A DNA stretch of 64,000 bases from assembly GCF_009363275.1 (NCBI RefSeq), contig NZ_CP045324.1:1984001-2048000 (forward strand), in the 5' to 3' direction. How positions within the stretch are numbered: the stretch's first letter is position 1; every line of letters begins with the position of its first letter. The notes below the pieces were generated by a model. It made no database searches. It worked only from the letters and a program-made list of their open reading frames with translations, and was not told the origin of the DNA. Position numbers and translations under genes: made by a program. Source of the DNA: Marinobacter sp. THAF197a. GTDB lineage: Bacteria; Pseudomonadota; Gammaproteobacteria; Pseudomonadales; Oleiphilaceae. Below are positions 43,262-52,089 of the stretch, piece by piece.

Positions 43262-44074
43262 TCAGAGGTCAAACCGCGCCCATACCGGGCAGTGGTCTGA
43301 TGGCCGCTCCATGCCTCGGATATCATAGGATACGCCGGCCTCTGTGGCTTTGGGCAGCAGGCTGTCGCTGGCCATAATCAGATCAATTCGCAGGCCCCGT
43401 TTAGGGTCCCGTTCAAAGCCTTTGCTACGGTAGTCAAACCAGCTGAAGGTATTGGCTTCGTCCGGGTGCAGGTGGCGGAAGACGTCGGTATAACCCCGGC
43501 TTTCAACCTGGGCAAGCCATTCCCGTTCCTCTGGCAGAAAACTGCATTTCCCGGTGCGCAGCCAGCGCTTGGCGTTATCCGCGCCAATGCCGATGTCTTT
43601 GTCTGTGGGCGAGATGTTCATGTCGCCCATGACAATCACATGGCCAGGTTGGCTCTTCAAGTCGTCCAGGTAGGCCATCAGATCCCGGTAAAACTTCTGT
43701 TTTGCGGGAAATTTCACCGGATGATCCCGGCTCTCACCCTGGGGGAAGTAGCCGTTGATCACGGTCAGCGGCTCTCCCTTCACGGTAAAGCGACCGGTTA
43801 TAAGGCGGCGCTGGGCATCGTCGTCATCGGTGCTGTATCCCTTCTGGACCGACTCGGGCTCTGCCCGGGAGAGCAGGGCGACGCCATAATGGGTTTTCTG
43901 GCCGTGAAAGTGCACGTGGTAGCCGAGTTTGCGGATGTCATCTACCGGGAATTCCTGGTCAGTGACCTTGGTTTCCTGAAGCCCGATGATATCCGGGTTC
44001 AGTTGCTCGATCACAGCTTCAAGCTGGTGCAGACGGGTGCGGATACTGTTGACGTTAAACGACACAAACATCAT
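43262..44074 (-). CDS. xthA: Exodeoxyribonuclease III
   Basis: XthA is an AP endonuclease and 3'-5' exonuclease for base excision repair. The 270-residue protein (E. coli 268) begins MMFVSFNVNSIRTRLHQLEA and has the Glu in GLQETKV, the catalytic Asp/Asn in GDMNISPTDKDIG and the His in RPSDHCPVW. The ATG at 44074 matches MKFVSFN of E. coli; the ORF runs 14 codons further upstream without family match. Confidence 0.94.
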   Translation of the reverse strand: MMFVSFNVNSIRTRLHQLEAVIEQLNPDIIGLQETKVTDQEFPVDDIRKLGYHVHFHGQKTHYGVALLSRAEPESVQKGYSTDDDDAQRRLITGRFTVKGEPLTVINGYFPQGESRDHPVKFPAKQKFYRDLMAYLDDLKSQPGHVIVMGDMNISPTDKDIGIGADNAKRWLRTGKCSFLPEEREWLAQVESRGYTDVFRHLHPDEANTFSWFDYRSKGFERDPKRGLRIDLIMASDSLLPKATEAGVSYDIRGMERPSDHCPVWARFDL

Positions 44075-44153
44075 GGGGGCGAAGTCTCCGGTACGTTTTG
44101 CCCGAGAGTTTACCACACCATGGCCGGTTATCTGTTTGGCGGCCGGGCCGGGT

Positions 44154-44891
44154 TCAGGGCGTCAGTTCACAATCCGGGTATTGTTCCACCTCGTAGCGGA
44201 TGTGCGCTGTGAAATTGGCGTCTGCATTTTCACGGATGTTGGTAAGGCCCAGGTACTCGGTTAGTGCGCCCTCTTTGTTGTACCCCAGCACGATAGGGTC
44301 AACCAGAAACCGGAGAACGAGGCTGGTGGGGCGAATGCGAAGGACAACATCGGAGTTCAGTTGGTTATTGCTAGTGGGTTCCAGTACAAACCCATAATGC
44401 TCGCCCCGTGTCGGGCCCAGGAAGCGAAACTCCACCGACTCCCCCCGGGTAACCTTGCCCCAATTGGCCCGGACCAGATGATCAAAACCGGCATCCACCA
44501 CTAATTGGTCATCGAAGCTTACCCCGTACCTCTCAACTTCGCCGGCCGGGGTCTGCCATTCAATAGCCAGGCGGTCTGGCTCGGGATAGGTAATTTCCAG
44601 CGTCTCGTTGAAGTCTGGTTGCTGAAAATCCACGCTCGGGCGGAGCGAAGAGTCCTCATAGCTCATCTGTTTGGTTGCGAATGGGGCCTCGCCAGGTTCC
44701 TTTCGGTAGTTCACTGAGTGAGTTTGGGGTTCGAAGATGCCTTCCGCACAATGGCCCTCAACCTGATGGATTTCCTGGTAAAGCAACGTGCTACCGTTAC
44801 TCTTGGCTGTGCCGGTGAACACGAACTGGTTGGCGTTTACGGGCAGTACCAGAATGGTCAGGGCGCTGAAGGTAATGGCTGAGCGAATCAT
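44154..44891 (-). CDS. Secreted protein of unknown function (last gene of lipid operon)
   Basis: This 245-residue protein has a Sec signal peptide (MIRSAITFSALTILVLPVNANQ). The mature part is predicted beta-rich, with FTGTAKSNGSTLLYQEIHQVEGHCAEGIFEPQTHSVNYRK and a C-terminal RIRPTSLVLRFLVDPIVLGYNKEGALTEYLG. Two Cys residues may form a disulfide. The ATG overlaps the DUF2878 stop by 4 bases. I do not recognise a named family; it is probably periplasmic and may bind or modify lipids, from operon context only. Confidence 0.75.
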   Translation of the reverse strand: MIRSAITFSALTILVLPVNANQFVFTGTAKSNGSTLLYQEIHQVEGHCAEGIFEPQTHSVNYRKEPGEAPFATKQMSYEDSSLRPSVDFQQPDFNETLEITYPEPDRLAIEWQTPAGEVERYGVSFDDQLVVDAGFDHLVRANWGKVTRGESVEFRFLGPTRGEHYGFVLEPTSNNQLNSDVVLRIRPTSLVLRFLVDPIVLGYNKEGALTEYLGLTNIRENADANFTAHIRYEVEQYPDCELTP

Positions 44892-45412
44892 GGCTGCAAC
44901 TCCGAATACAGGGTCTTCCGAACGTAAAGCAGCAACGGGAATAACAGGAACCACCCTACAGCCATGGCGGCCAGAGAGATCGTGAGGTCGGGCAGGGTGA
45001 CGATACCCAGTTTGCTGGCGGACCAATAGGCGAACGGCCCTCCGATCGGCGCAAACACAAACGGTAGCCATTTGCGTTGCGCTATCCAGCCCAGTGAGTG
45101 GCATAGGGTGGTCATGAATATGGCCCAGATAGCGACCAGCCAGGGGGGCGCAACCAGGACTTCATCGGAACCGTTGATGCCCAGTACACCGGTCCGGAAC
45201 CAGAGTGTATCCATCAGGCTGCCAAGCACCACCCCGAAGCCGATGAACTGGAGTTCGGAAAACCGCTTCTGACTGACCAGCACAAAGTGTGCTGCCAGAA
45301 ACACCAGCACCAGCCCTGCAGCCGCCAGGCCAGGAAACAGAACGCATACAAGCCAGCCTGTCTGGAACAGGACGAAGTTCAGGATGTTGCGGGCGGTGTC
45401 TGAGGTGATCAT
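44888..45412 (-). CDS. DUF2878 inner-membrane protein
   Basis: This 174-residue protein has about five hydrophobic helices and the DUF2878 motifs FQTGWLVCVLFPGLAAAG and MDTLWFRTGVLG...PPWLVAIWAIFMTTLCHSLGW. It overlaps the Cfa-like gene stop and the following secreted-protein start by 4 bases each. Function is unknown; association with SDR/FAD/DUF1365/Cfa clusters is recurrent (known from Gram-negative gene neighbourhoods). Confidence 0.85.
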   Translation of the reverse strand: MITSDTARNILNFVLFQTGWLVCVLFPGLAAAGLVLVFLAAHFVLVSQKRFSELQFIGFGVVLGSLMDTLWFRTGVLGINGSDEVLVAPPWLVAIWAIFMTTLCHSLGWIAQRKWLPFVFAPIGGPFAYWSASKLGIVTLPDLTISLAAMAVGWFLLFPLLLYVRKTLYSELQP

Positions 45413-46677
45413 AAACTGAGTATGTTGGCGCGCTTGTTGGCGGGTTTGGCCAGCACCAGGTGAGCCACACCAATGGCCCGTTCGCTGAAGCCAGCCTCAC
45501 AGTAGGCAAAGTAGAAGTGCCATAGACGCTGGAAGGCCTCGTCGTAGCCTCGTTCAAGCAGGGCGTTCCGGTTTGCCATGAACCGATCACACCAATCCCG
45601 CAGGGTGCGGGCGTAATGGAAACCGAAGTCTTCGGAGTGGGTAAGCACCAGGTCGGATCCGCGGCGCATGGACGCGATAATGGCTCCGAATGAGGGTATG
45701 AAACTGCCCGGGAAAATGTACCGTTGAATAAAGTCGACGTTCTTCAGGGCCCGGTCGTAACGCTGCTCTGGCATATTAATAGCCTGTACCAGGGCAAGGC
45801 CGTCCGGCTTGAGCAGCGTGCTTATCTGGGCCAGGTAGCTGTCCAGGAACTGCGGTCCAACGGCCTCAATCATTTCGATCGACACCAGCTTGTCGAATTG
45901 CCCGGTCAGGTCACGGTAGTCATCAAACAGAAGGGTAATACGGTCTTCCAGTCCTTCGGCTTTCACCCGCTCTTTGGCCAGCTCAAGTTGCTCCCGGGAG
46001 ATGGTGGTCGTGGTTACGTGGCAGCCGTAATGCTTGGCGGCGTGAATGGCAAACCCGCCCCAGCCGGTGCCTATTTCGATCACACGGTCTTCTGGTTGCA
46101 GGTCCAGCTTCTTGCAGATGGTATCCAGCTTGTAGACGGCGGCTTCTTCGAGCGTTGAGTCCGCGCTCGGGTAAATGGCAGATGAATACATCATGGTTGG
46201 GTCGAGAAAGAGCTGGAACAATTCATTACCCAGATCGTAGTGGGCACTGATGTTCTTGCGTGAACCGGCAGGGGTGTTGCGGTTCAGCCAATGCAGCGCT
46301 TTCAGGGTCGGCTTGCTTACCCAGCTGAACTTGTCTTCAAAGGCATTCATGGTGTCCAGGTTTCTGCTGAAAAAACGCAGCAGGGCGGTCAGGTCCGGGG
46401 AGCTCCAGTCCCCTGCAACGAAGGACTCGGCGGCCCCAACGCTGCCACCAGTCACCAGATCACGCCAGGTGGTGTGATCATGGATGACCAGTTCCGCTGC
46501 CGGATACTGCGGGTCTCCGTCACCATAGACGAGATCCTCAGCACCGTGTTCCTTGACCACCAGTTTGCCGTGGGCCAGTTGTGACAGCTGCTGGCAGACA
46601 AGCTGTTTTGCAATACGGCTCACCAGCGGCGTTTGGCTGGTGCGCTGGCTGTCTACGGATGTGTTCAGGTTCTCCAT
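45409..46677 (-). CDS. Cyclopropane-fatty-acyl-phospholipid synthase-like methyltransferase
   Basis: This 422-residue Cfa-family enzyme methylates unsaturated acyl chains of membrane phospholipids using SAM. The SAM site is VIEIGTGWGGFAIHAAKHYG, followed by VTTTTISREQLELAKERVKAEGLEDRI, LFDDYRDLTGQFDKLVSIEMIEAVGPQF and HYDLGNELFQLFLDPTMMYSSAIY. It is longer than E. coli Cfa (382). Because it lies with an FAD oxidoreductase and DUF1365 rather than alone, it could make a modified product such as a furan-fatty-acid precursor, as UfaM does in Rhodobacter (inference). It overlaps DUF1365 by 13 bases. Confidence 0.93.
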   Translation of the reverse strand: MENLNTSVDSQRTSQTPLVSRIAKQLVCQQLSQLAHGKLVVKEHGAEDLVYGDGDPQYPAAELVIHDHTTWRDLVTGGSVGAAESFVAGDWSSPDLTALLRFFSRNLDTMNAFEDKFSWVSKPTLKALHWLNRNTPAGSRKNISAHYDLGNELFQLFLDPTMMYSSAIYPSADSTLEEAAVYKLDTICKKLDLQPEDRVIEIGTGWGGFAIHAAKHYGCHVTTTTISREQLELAKERVKAEGLEDRITLLFDDYRDLTGQFDKLVSIEMIEAVGPQFLDSYLAQISTLLKPDGLALVQAINMPEQRYDRALKNVDFIQRYIFPGSFIPSFGAIIASMRRGSDLVLTHSEDFGFHYARTLRDWCDRFMANRNALLERGYDEAFQRLWHFYFAYCEAGFSERAIGVAHLVLAKPANKRANILSL

Positions 46678-47567
46678 GAGCTTACCCTTCCCGCTATATC
46701 ATCTGACTCTGAGTGCCTGGGTGCCGGTGTTAAAGTGATCTCTGCGCCTTTATCTTCCACGCCCTTTCGATATTGGCTGTCCGTTTTGTCCAGCTTGTCC
46801 GGGTGGGTGTAGAAAGGCGCGCCCTTGAGCTTCAGCTTCAGGGCATTCCAGTAAATGCCGGCGGTGCCTTTGAGGGTTTCCAGGGGAAAACGCCTCAGGC
46901 TTCTGTGCAATGTTCTACGATCAAACGGGCTGCGTTGGACTACCAGGGTGGCATCAAAATGTTTTTCCTGTCCCTGTTGCACGTTCATGTGAATACGTAG
47001 CTCGGAGTCTTTGAAACTGAACAGCCATTGGTACTGCTGATCCATGCCGTTAAACGGGGACACGTGAAAGCGCTTGCTGAAGGCAAAGCGTTCGGTATGC
47101 CACGCGCCGGCCAGGGTAGCTCCGGGCTGATGGCACTCAAGGCAGTAAACATGACGCTGCTTCCAGGGGGTGTTGGTAATCTGCGCCAGAATCACTCGGG
47201 GAACGTCGCCATTTCGGGGGCTTTCGCCGTGGTTGTAACACAGGTAAAAGCTGACGGGATTGAAAACGTACCCCAGGTAGCGCGGGTGAGTAATCAGCTC
47301 TATTGGGCCGTCCGGTGCCCAGCCAGTGGCGCTTTTCACCTGGTTGAGCACTGCCTGGCGCAGGCTGGGCACTTCCGGGTTCAGGTAATCCCGCCGGTAC
47401 AGAGACATCCAGTTAAACCGTTCCAGGGAAAAGAACGGGCTAGAAGAGGTGATGGTCTCCCAGTCATCCAGGTCTAACGCCAGCATACCGATCTTGTACT
47501 TAAACTCGTGCAAAACCGGAATCTTACGCCGGTGTCTTATAGTGCCTTCTAGCCACTGGCTGGCCAT
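46665..47567 (-). CDS. DUF1365 family protein
   Basis: This 300-residue protein starts MASQWLEGTIRHRRKIPVLHEFKYKIGMLALDLDDWE and contains LITHPRYLGYVFNPVSFYLCYNHGE and KRFHVSPFNGMDQQYQWLF, which define DUF1365. It lies between an FAD oxidoreductase and the Cfa-like enzyme, its constant companions, and is thought to act in acyl-chain modification, but its chemistry is not established. It overlaps cfa by 13 bases and starts 2 bases after the FAD gene. Confidence 0.92.
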   Translation of the reverse strand: MASQWLEGTIRHRRKIPVLHEFKYKIGMLALDLDDWETITSSSPFFSLERFNWMSLYRRDYLNPEVPSLRQAVLNQVKSATGWAPDGPIELITHPRYLGYVFNPVSFYLCYNHGESPRNGDVPRVILAQITNTPWKQRHVYCLECHQPGATLAGAWHTERFAFSKRFHVSPFNGMDQQYQWLFSFKDSELRIHMNVQQGQEKHFDATLVVQRSPFDRRTLHRSLRRFPLETLKGTAGIYWNALKLKLKGAPFYTHPDKLDKTDSQYRKGVEDKGAEITLTPAPRHSESDDIAGRVSSWRT

Positions 47568-47569
47568 TA

Positions 47570-48835
47570 TCAGAGCTCCACCCCGAACGCACGGGTAACG
47601 CGCAATGCGCTGCGTACACCGTCTTCATGGAAGCCGTTGAACCAGTAGGCGCCACAGTAGTGGGTCCGGTTCCGGTTACCGATTTCGTCATAGCGCTCCT
47701 GGGCGGCCACGGCTTCGAGGGTAAATACCGGATGGTCGTATTCAAATCGCTTGATGACTTTGGCGGGGTCGATGTCGTGGCTTCGATTGAGCGTAACGCA
47801 GAAGGTTTCAGGCGCATCATCGAAGTTCTGCAAGGTATTCATGTTGTAGGTCACCGACACCGGCTGGGTGCTGTGTTCGGGAATCATGTAGTTCCAGGCT
47901 GCCCAGGCCAGCCGGGTGGATGGCAAAACGCTGGCATCGGTGTGCAACACTACATCGTTCTTCTGGTAGCCGATGGCACCAAGGATGTCCCGTTCCTGGT
48001 CGGTCGGATCGTTCAACATCGCCAACGCCTGGTTGCTGTGGCAGGCCAGCACAACCTGATCGAACCGGTGCTGTTGGCCGTTCACCACAATGATGACGCC
48101 TTCTTCGTCCCGAGTAATCGCCGTTACCGGACTGTTCAGGTGAGTGCGGTCGCCCAGCCGCGCCATCATCTTGTTCACGTAGGTGGCGGAACCGCCGGAA
48201 ATCACCCGCCAGGTTGGGCGGTCGTCCACCGAAAGCATGCCGTGATTGTTAAAAAACTGGAGGAAAAACCGGATCGGGAACTGCTCCAATACGATTTCCG
48301 GGGCAGACCAGATAGCAGCACCCATCGGAACAATGTAGTTGTTCCGGAAATAACGGCTGTAGCGGTTGCGATTCAGGTATTCGCCCAGGGTTTCACCTTC
48401 TGGAATCTGGCCGGCAGCGAGATCGGCGCGGGTTTCCTTGTTGAACCGGAGGATTTCCCGGATCATCTTCAGAAAGTTCAGGTTAAGAAGGTTCTTGCGC
48501 TGGGCAAACAGCGTATTGAGGCTGGTCCCGTTGTACTGCAGGCCAGACACATGGCAGTCCACGCTGAAGCTCATGTTACTGACTTCCGATTTCACCCCCA
48601 GGCGGTCCATCAGTTTGATGAAATTCGGGTAGGTCCAGTCATTGAACACGATAAAACCGGTGTTCACCGGCCAAACGCGCCCGCCAGCCTCAACCTGCTC
48701 GGTGTTGGTGTGGCCACCCGCATAATCGCCAGCCTCGAACAGTTGAACGTCGTGTTTTTCGCTAAGCAGCCAGGCCGCCGTCAAGCCGGATACACCGGCA
48801 CCAATCACAGCAATACGCTGACGATTCGGGTTCAT
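47570..48835 (-). CDS. FAD/NAD(P)-binding oxidoreductase (amine-oxidase-like)
   Basis: This 421-residue flavoprotein has a Rossmann FAD motif at the start (IAVIGAGVSGLTAAWLLSEKHDVQLFEAGDYAGG) and RWPVNTGFIVFNDWTYPNF. It has amine oxidase/phytoene desaturase-like organisation. Relatives next to DUF1365 and Cfa act on acyl chains, for example by dehydrogenation (inference). The ATG at 48835 has AGGAAA 8 bases upstream; an alternative TTG at 48865 overlaps the SDR stop. Confidence 0.9.
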   Translation of the reverse strand: MNPNRQRIAVIGAGVSGLTAAWLLSEKHDVQLFEAGDYAGGHTNTEQVEAGGRVWPVNTGFIVFNDWTYPNFIKLMDRLGVKSEVSNMSFSVDCHVSGLQYNGTSLNTLFAQRKNLLNLNFLKMIREILRFNKETRADLAAGQIPEGETLGEYLNRNRYSRYFRNNYIVPMGAAIWSAPEIVLEQFPIRFFLQFFNNHGMLSVDDRPTWRVISGGSATYVNKMMARLGDRTHLNSPVTAITRDEEGVIIVVNGQQHRFDQVVLACHSNQALAMLNDPTDQERDILGAIGYQKNDVVLHTDASVLPSTRLAWAAWNYMIPEHSTQPVSVTYNMNTLQNFDDAPETFCVTLNRSHDIDPAKVIKRFEYDHPVFTLEAVAAQERYDEIGNRNRTHYCGAYWFNGFHEDGVRSALRVTRAFGVEL

Positions 48836-48861
48836 GCAAACTTTTCCTGTTACCAAAGTGT

Positions 48862-49644
48862 TCAAGAGTGGTTGTTACGGGCCATGGATGCGGCCATGCG
48901 ATCCACAAGGCCTCGAGGCAAGGCGCCCAGCGCTTTGAGCAGCCAGGTAAAACGCCGGGGAAAGGCGATTTCTGTTTTACCCTTTTCAAGCCCTTTAACG
49001 ATGCGGTGGGCTGCATCTTCGGCGCTGATGATGAATGGCATGGGGAAGTCGTTACGGTCCGTCAGAGGTGTTTTCACAAAGCCCGGTGAAACCACCACCA
49101 CGTCGATGCCTTCTGCCGCCAAATCGGCACGCAGCGCGTGAGCAAAGTAGGTCAGGGCAGCCTTTGAGGCGCCGTAACCCTCTGCCCGGCCAAATGGAAA
49201 CCACCAGGCCGACGAGCTGACGATCACCAGTGTTGTCGGTTTACCTTTGGCCCTCGTGGCCCTGAGAGCTGGAAGCGCGATATCCAGGCTGCGGGCGGTG
49301 CCAACCACATTGGTAATCATGTTGGCTTCAATAACGCGGCTGTCGTACTCGGCGATTTCCAGGTATTCGCAGGTACCGGCATTGAGTATCGCCATATCCA
49401 GATCACCAAAGTGGCCCAGAGAATCCTTCAAAGCCTCAAGGTCACTCTTACTGGTGGTGTCGGCGGGGGCGGCCAGCAACTGTGAGGGATGCTGATTTAC
49501 CAGGGCATCCAGTGGCTCCTTTCGGCGCCCGGTGACAATCAGCCTGTGACCGTGGGTGGCAAGTTGTTTCGCCAGTGCCTCGCCAATACCGGATGATGCG
49601 CCGGTCAGCCATATGTTGCTGGCGGTTTCCAGGCGTCTGCTCAT
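48862..49644 (-). CDS. Short-chain dehydrogenase/reductase
   Basis: This 260-residue classical SDR has the NAD(P) motif LTGASSGIGEALAKQLATHGHRLIVTGRR, the NNAG-like LDMAILNAGTCEYL, the catalytic Ser in LVIVSSSAWWFP and YGASKAAL (YxxxK). Basic residues after the glycine motif favour NADPH. The substrate is not visible. It overlaps the NTF2-like gene by 4 bases and is followed by the FAD oxidoreductase. Confidence 0.9.
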   Translation of the reverse strand: MSRRLETASNIWLTGASSGIGEALAKQLATHGHRLIVTGRRKEPLDALVNQHPSQLLAAPADTTSKSDLEALKDSLGHFGDLDMAILNAGTCEYLEIAEYDSRVIEANMITNVVGTARSLDIALPALRATRAKGKPTTLVIVSSSAWWFPFGRAEGYGASKAALTYFAHALRADLAAEGIDVVVVSPGFVKTPLTDRNDFPMPFIISAEDAAHRIVKGLEKGKTEIAFPRRFTWLLKALGALPRGLVDRMAASMARNNHS

Positions 49645-50108
49645 CCTGCCTGCTCCTTGACCCAGCGGATCACACCGCCCACTACCGGAAGATTTTCATA
49701 GAGTAACTGGCCGGCATCGAAGTAATCCCGGTGGTACCGTACCCGACCGTGCAGAATCCGGAGGTGGCTGATACCCTCAACCTCTACGGTTTTTCCCCCT
49801 TTGATGCGCTTGTGCTGTAACTCCATTACCCAGGGAATGGTGCACCAGGAGTCCTGGATCACCGGGCTGTTGAAGCGGAACTGACAGCGGATAACGTTGC
49901 CATAGGCGCCGGCAAAGTAATTCGTCAGCTCATCCAGGCCATTCACCATTCCAAATGGATCCTGAAACTCGATGTCTTCACCATAAACCTGCTGAAGTTT
50001 GTGCAGATTGCCCTTATCCAGCTGATTGAACAGGGCGCAGAACTGGTCGAGCACAGCTGGCAGGGCGGGGTTCGGTGAGCCGACCTCGATGGCAGAAGCA
50101 GTTGTCAT
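49641..50108 (-). CDS. NTF2-like/SnoaL-type protein
   Basis: This 155-residue single NTF2-like fold protein begins with a helix pair (LPAVLDQFCALFNQLDKGNLHKLQQVYGEDIEFQDPFGMVNGLDELTNYFAGAYGNVIRCQF) and continues with the four-strand pattern of nuclear-transport-factor-2 family proteins. It may be an isomerase or a lipid-binding partner. It starts in a 4-base overlap with the desaturase stop. Confidence 0.85.
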   Translation of the reverse strand: MTTASAIEVGSPNPALPAVLDQFCALFNQLDKGNLHKLQQVYGEDIEFQDPFGMVNGLDELTNYFAGAYGNVIRCQFRFNSPVIQDSWCTIPWVMELQHKRIKGGKTVEVEGISHLRILHGRVRYHRDYFDAGQLLYENLPVVGGVIRWVKEQAG

Positions 50109-51061
50109 TTGCGCTTCCTCCTCTGTTCGTCCAATTCACGGGTTTCTTTCTGGATATGTGCCGGTATCGGATTCAAATCCCACACTATGCCGAGCTTGGA
50201 CAATGCCCAAAGCCCGTACCAGGTAATATCTATTTCATACCACCGGAACCCCTGGCGCACGGATTGTGGCCACCGGTGATGATTGTTGTGCCATCCTTCG
50301 CCCAGCGTAATGAGCGCGAGCCAGAAATTGTTTCGGCTGTCGTCGTCGGTTTCGAACCGGCGTTTTCCCCACACGTGCGACAAGGAGTTGATGGATACCG
50401 TCGCGTGGAACAAGCACACCGTTGAGATGAAAAATCCCCAAACCAGCAGTTGCAAACCATTGGTGCCCAGCCCCGGTGCCCAAACCGCCAGGGCTTCACC
50501 AAGTAGGTAGATCAGCACGGCTGCCGCCACCGGGATCAATGAATCGAAACGGTTGATAAACTTGAGTTCCGGAAATTTCAACCAGTCGCGTACCCGGCGT
50601 TCATCCATGCTGAAACCGGCATCACAGGTAAACCAACCAGCGTGAGACCACCAGAACCCGCCGTGGTGGGGGGAGTGCAGGTCTTCGGCATTATCGGAGT
50701 GCTGGTGATGATGGCGGTGGTGAGCGGCCCACCACAATGGGCCCCGCTGGGCCGAACTGGCGCCCAGTACGGCAAACACGAACTGGGCGGCTCGACTGGT
50801 CTTGAATGTCTTGTGGGAAAAGTAGCGATGATAGAAGCCAGTGATGGCAAACATCCGAATGACAAAAAAGACTGCGGCAAACACGATGGCAAACGCGCTG
50901 ACGCCAGTGAAAAATGCGAGTAGGCAAGCAAGATGCAATGCGATAAAAGGCAGCACTCTCACCCAGTTAAAGGATCTGGAGCTGGAGTCCAGGTGATCTG
51001 AACCGGCTTCGGAATCGAACCATCTCAGAATGTTTGTTAACCAGTAATTCAATCGGGCCAT
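50105..51061 (-). CDS. Delta-9 fatty acid desaturase (acyl-CoA desaturase type)
   Basis: This 318-residue membrane di-iron desaturase has the histidine boxes HRYFSHKTF, HHRHHHQHSD and GEGWHNNHHRWP. Two pairs of hydrophobic segments occur at residues about 35-80 and 160-205. It introduces a cis double bond into saturated acyl chains, the likely substrate supply for the downstream SDR/FAD/Cfa enzymes. The ATG at 51061 gives MARLNYWLTNILRWFDSE; a TTG two codons upstream is also possible. Its start is 8 bases from the start of an opposing gene. Confidence 0.92.
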   Translation of the reverse strand: MARLNYWLTNILRWFDSEAGSDHLDSSSRSFNWVRVLPFIALHLACLLAFFTGVSAFAIVFAAVFFVIRMFAITGFYHRYFSHKTFKTSRAAQFVFAVLGASSAQRGPLWWAAHHRHHHQHSDNAEDLHSPHHGGFWWSHAGWFTCDAGFSMDERRVRDWLKFPELKFINRFDSLIPVAAAVLIYLLGEALAVWAPGLGTNGLQLLVWGFFISTVCLFHATVSINSLSHVWGKRRFETDDDSRNNFWLALITLGEGWHNNHHRWPQSVRQGFRWYEIDITWYGLWALSKLGIVWDLNPIPAHIQKETRELDEQRRKRK

Positions 51062-51069
51062 ATACAACC

Positions 51070-52080
51070 ATGCTTAAAGTGACATCAGACACCACATCAA
51101 TACGCAGCGTAGCGGTTATCGGTTCAGGTCTGGCAGGCCTTACGGCTTCCATTTTACTTGGCCAACTGGGCCATAGTGTCACGGTGTTTGAGAAAAGTCG
51201 CGGGCCGGGTGGTCGTATGGCCTCCAAGAGAGTTGGTAGTGGCTCTGCCGATGTTGGTGCTCAATATTTTACCGCCCGCAATCCTGAGTTTCTTTCGTTC
51301 TTGCAGCGCTGGGCGGGAAGCGACGCTTTCCGCGAGTGGCCAGCAAGATTTCGTTTTCAGGACGACACACTGAACTGGCAGCCGTTTCCGGAAGAGAAGC
51401 GTTATGTTGGCGTACCGAGAATGACCGCCATCACCCGTGCATTGTCTGCTCACGTTGACGTAACTGCCCGGGTGAGAATTGAACGGTTGGAGCGTTCCGG
51501 TAACCAGTGGCAACTGGTGTGTACAGAAGGACTGAACCACGGTGTATTCGATCAGGTGATCATCACCGCGCCCCCGGCCCAGGCCCGGGAGCTGTTATTG
51601 GCAAGCCAGCTTGACGGGCTGGCGGAAGAGCTGGAAAACCCCGTTGATCAGATTCTCCCGTGTTGGGCAGTGGCGGCTCACTTTTCGGAGCCACCTGACG
51701 TGAACGCAGACGCCATGCGCCCGCACTCTGAGGTGCTCTACTGGGTTGCCAACAATTCCTCCAAGCCGGGCCGGAATGATTCCGGACAATGGTGGGTACT
51801 GCATGCCACCCCGGAGTGGACCAAGGCCCACGTGGATGCAGAGCCGGGCCATGTCAGTAACGCCCTGGTGGGCGAATTCGCGGCGTTAACCGGTGCCGAT
51901 GCCCGACCCGATGAGACGGTGGCCCACCGCTGGCTTTATGCCCGGTCGGCCTGGAGTAGTCAGCCCGGCTATCGGTACGATGCCGAGAATGGGGTCGGGC
52001 TGGCGGGCGACTGGCTGGCTGGCGGCCGGGTGGAAGGCGCGTGGGAAAGCGCCACCCGTTTGGTTGCCGCGATTCGGTAG
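51070..52080 (+). CDS. Renalase-like FAD-dependent amine oxidase
   Basis: This 336-residue flavoprotein has the FAD motif SVAVIGSGLAGLTASILLGQLGHSVTVFEKSRGPGGRMAS and DVGAQYFTARNPEFLSFLQRW, conserved in renalase/NAD(P)-binding amine oxidase proteins. Renalase-like enzymes oxidise isomeric dihydropyridine forms of NAD(P)H in some bacteria. It diverges from the desaturase. The ATG at 51070 is chosen over a TTG at 51034, which would overlap the opposing gene. SD is weak. It converges on the HD protein. Confidence 0.85.
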   Translation: MLKVTSDTTSIRSVAVIGSGLAGLTASILLGQLGHSVTVFEKSRGPGGRMASKRVGSGSADVGAQYFTARNPEFLSFLQRWAGSDAFREWPARFRFQDDTLNWQPFPEEKRYVGVPRMTAITRALSAHVDVTARVRIERLERSGNQWQLVCTEGLNHGVFDQVIITAPPAQARELLLASQLDGLAEELENPVDQILPCWAVAAHFSEPPDVNADAMRPHSEVLYWVANNSSKPGRNDSGQWWVLHATPEWTKAHVDAEPGHVSNALVGEFAALTGADARPDETVAHRWLYARSAWSSQPGYRYDAENGVGLAGDWLAGGRVEGAWESATRLVAAIR

Positions 52081-52089
52081 CGCACCAGC

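Noticed and set aside
47627..49141. 504-codon plus-strand open frame
   Set aside because: It is antisense to the FAD oxidoreductase and SDR genes of the lipid operon.
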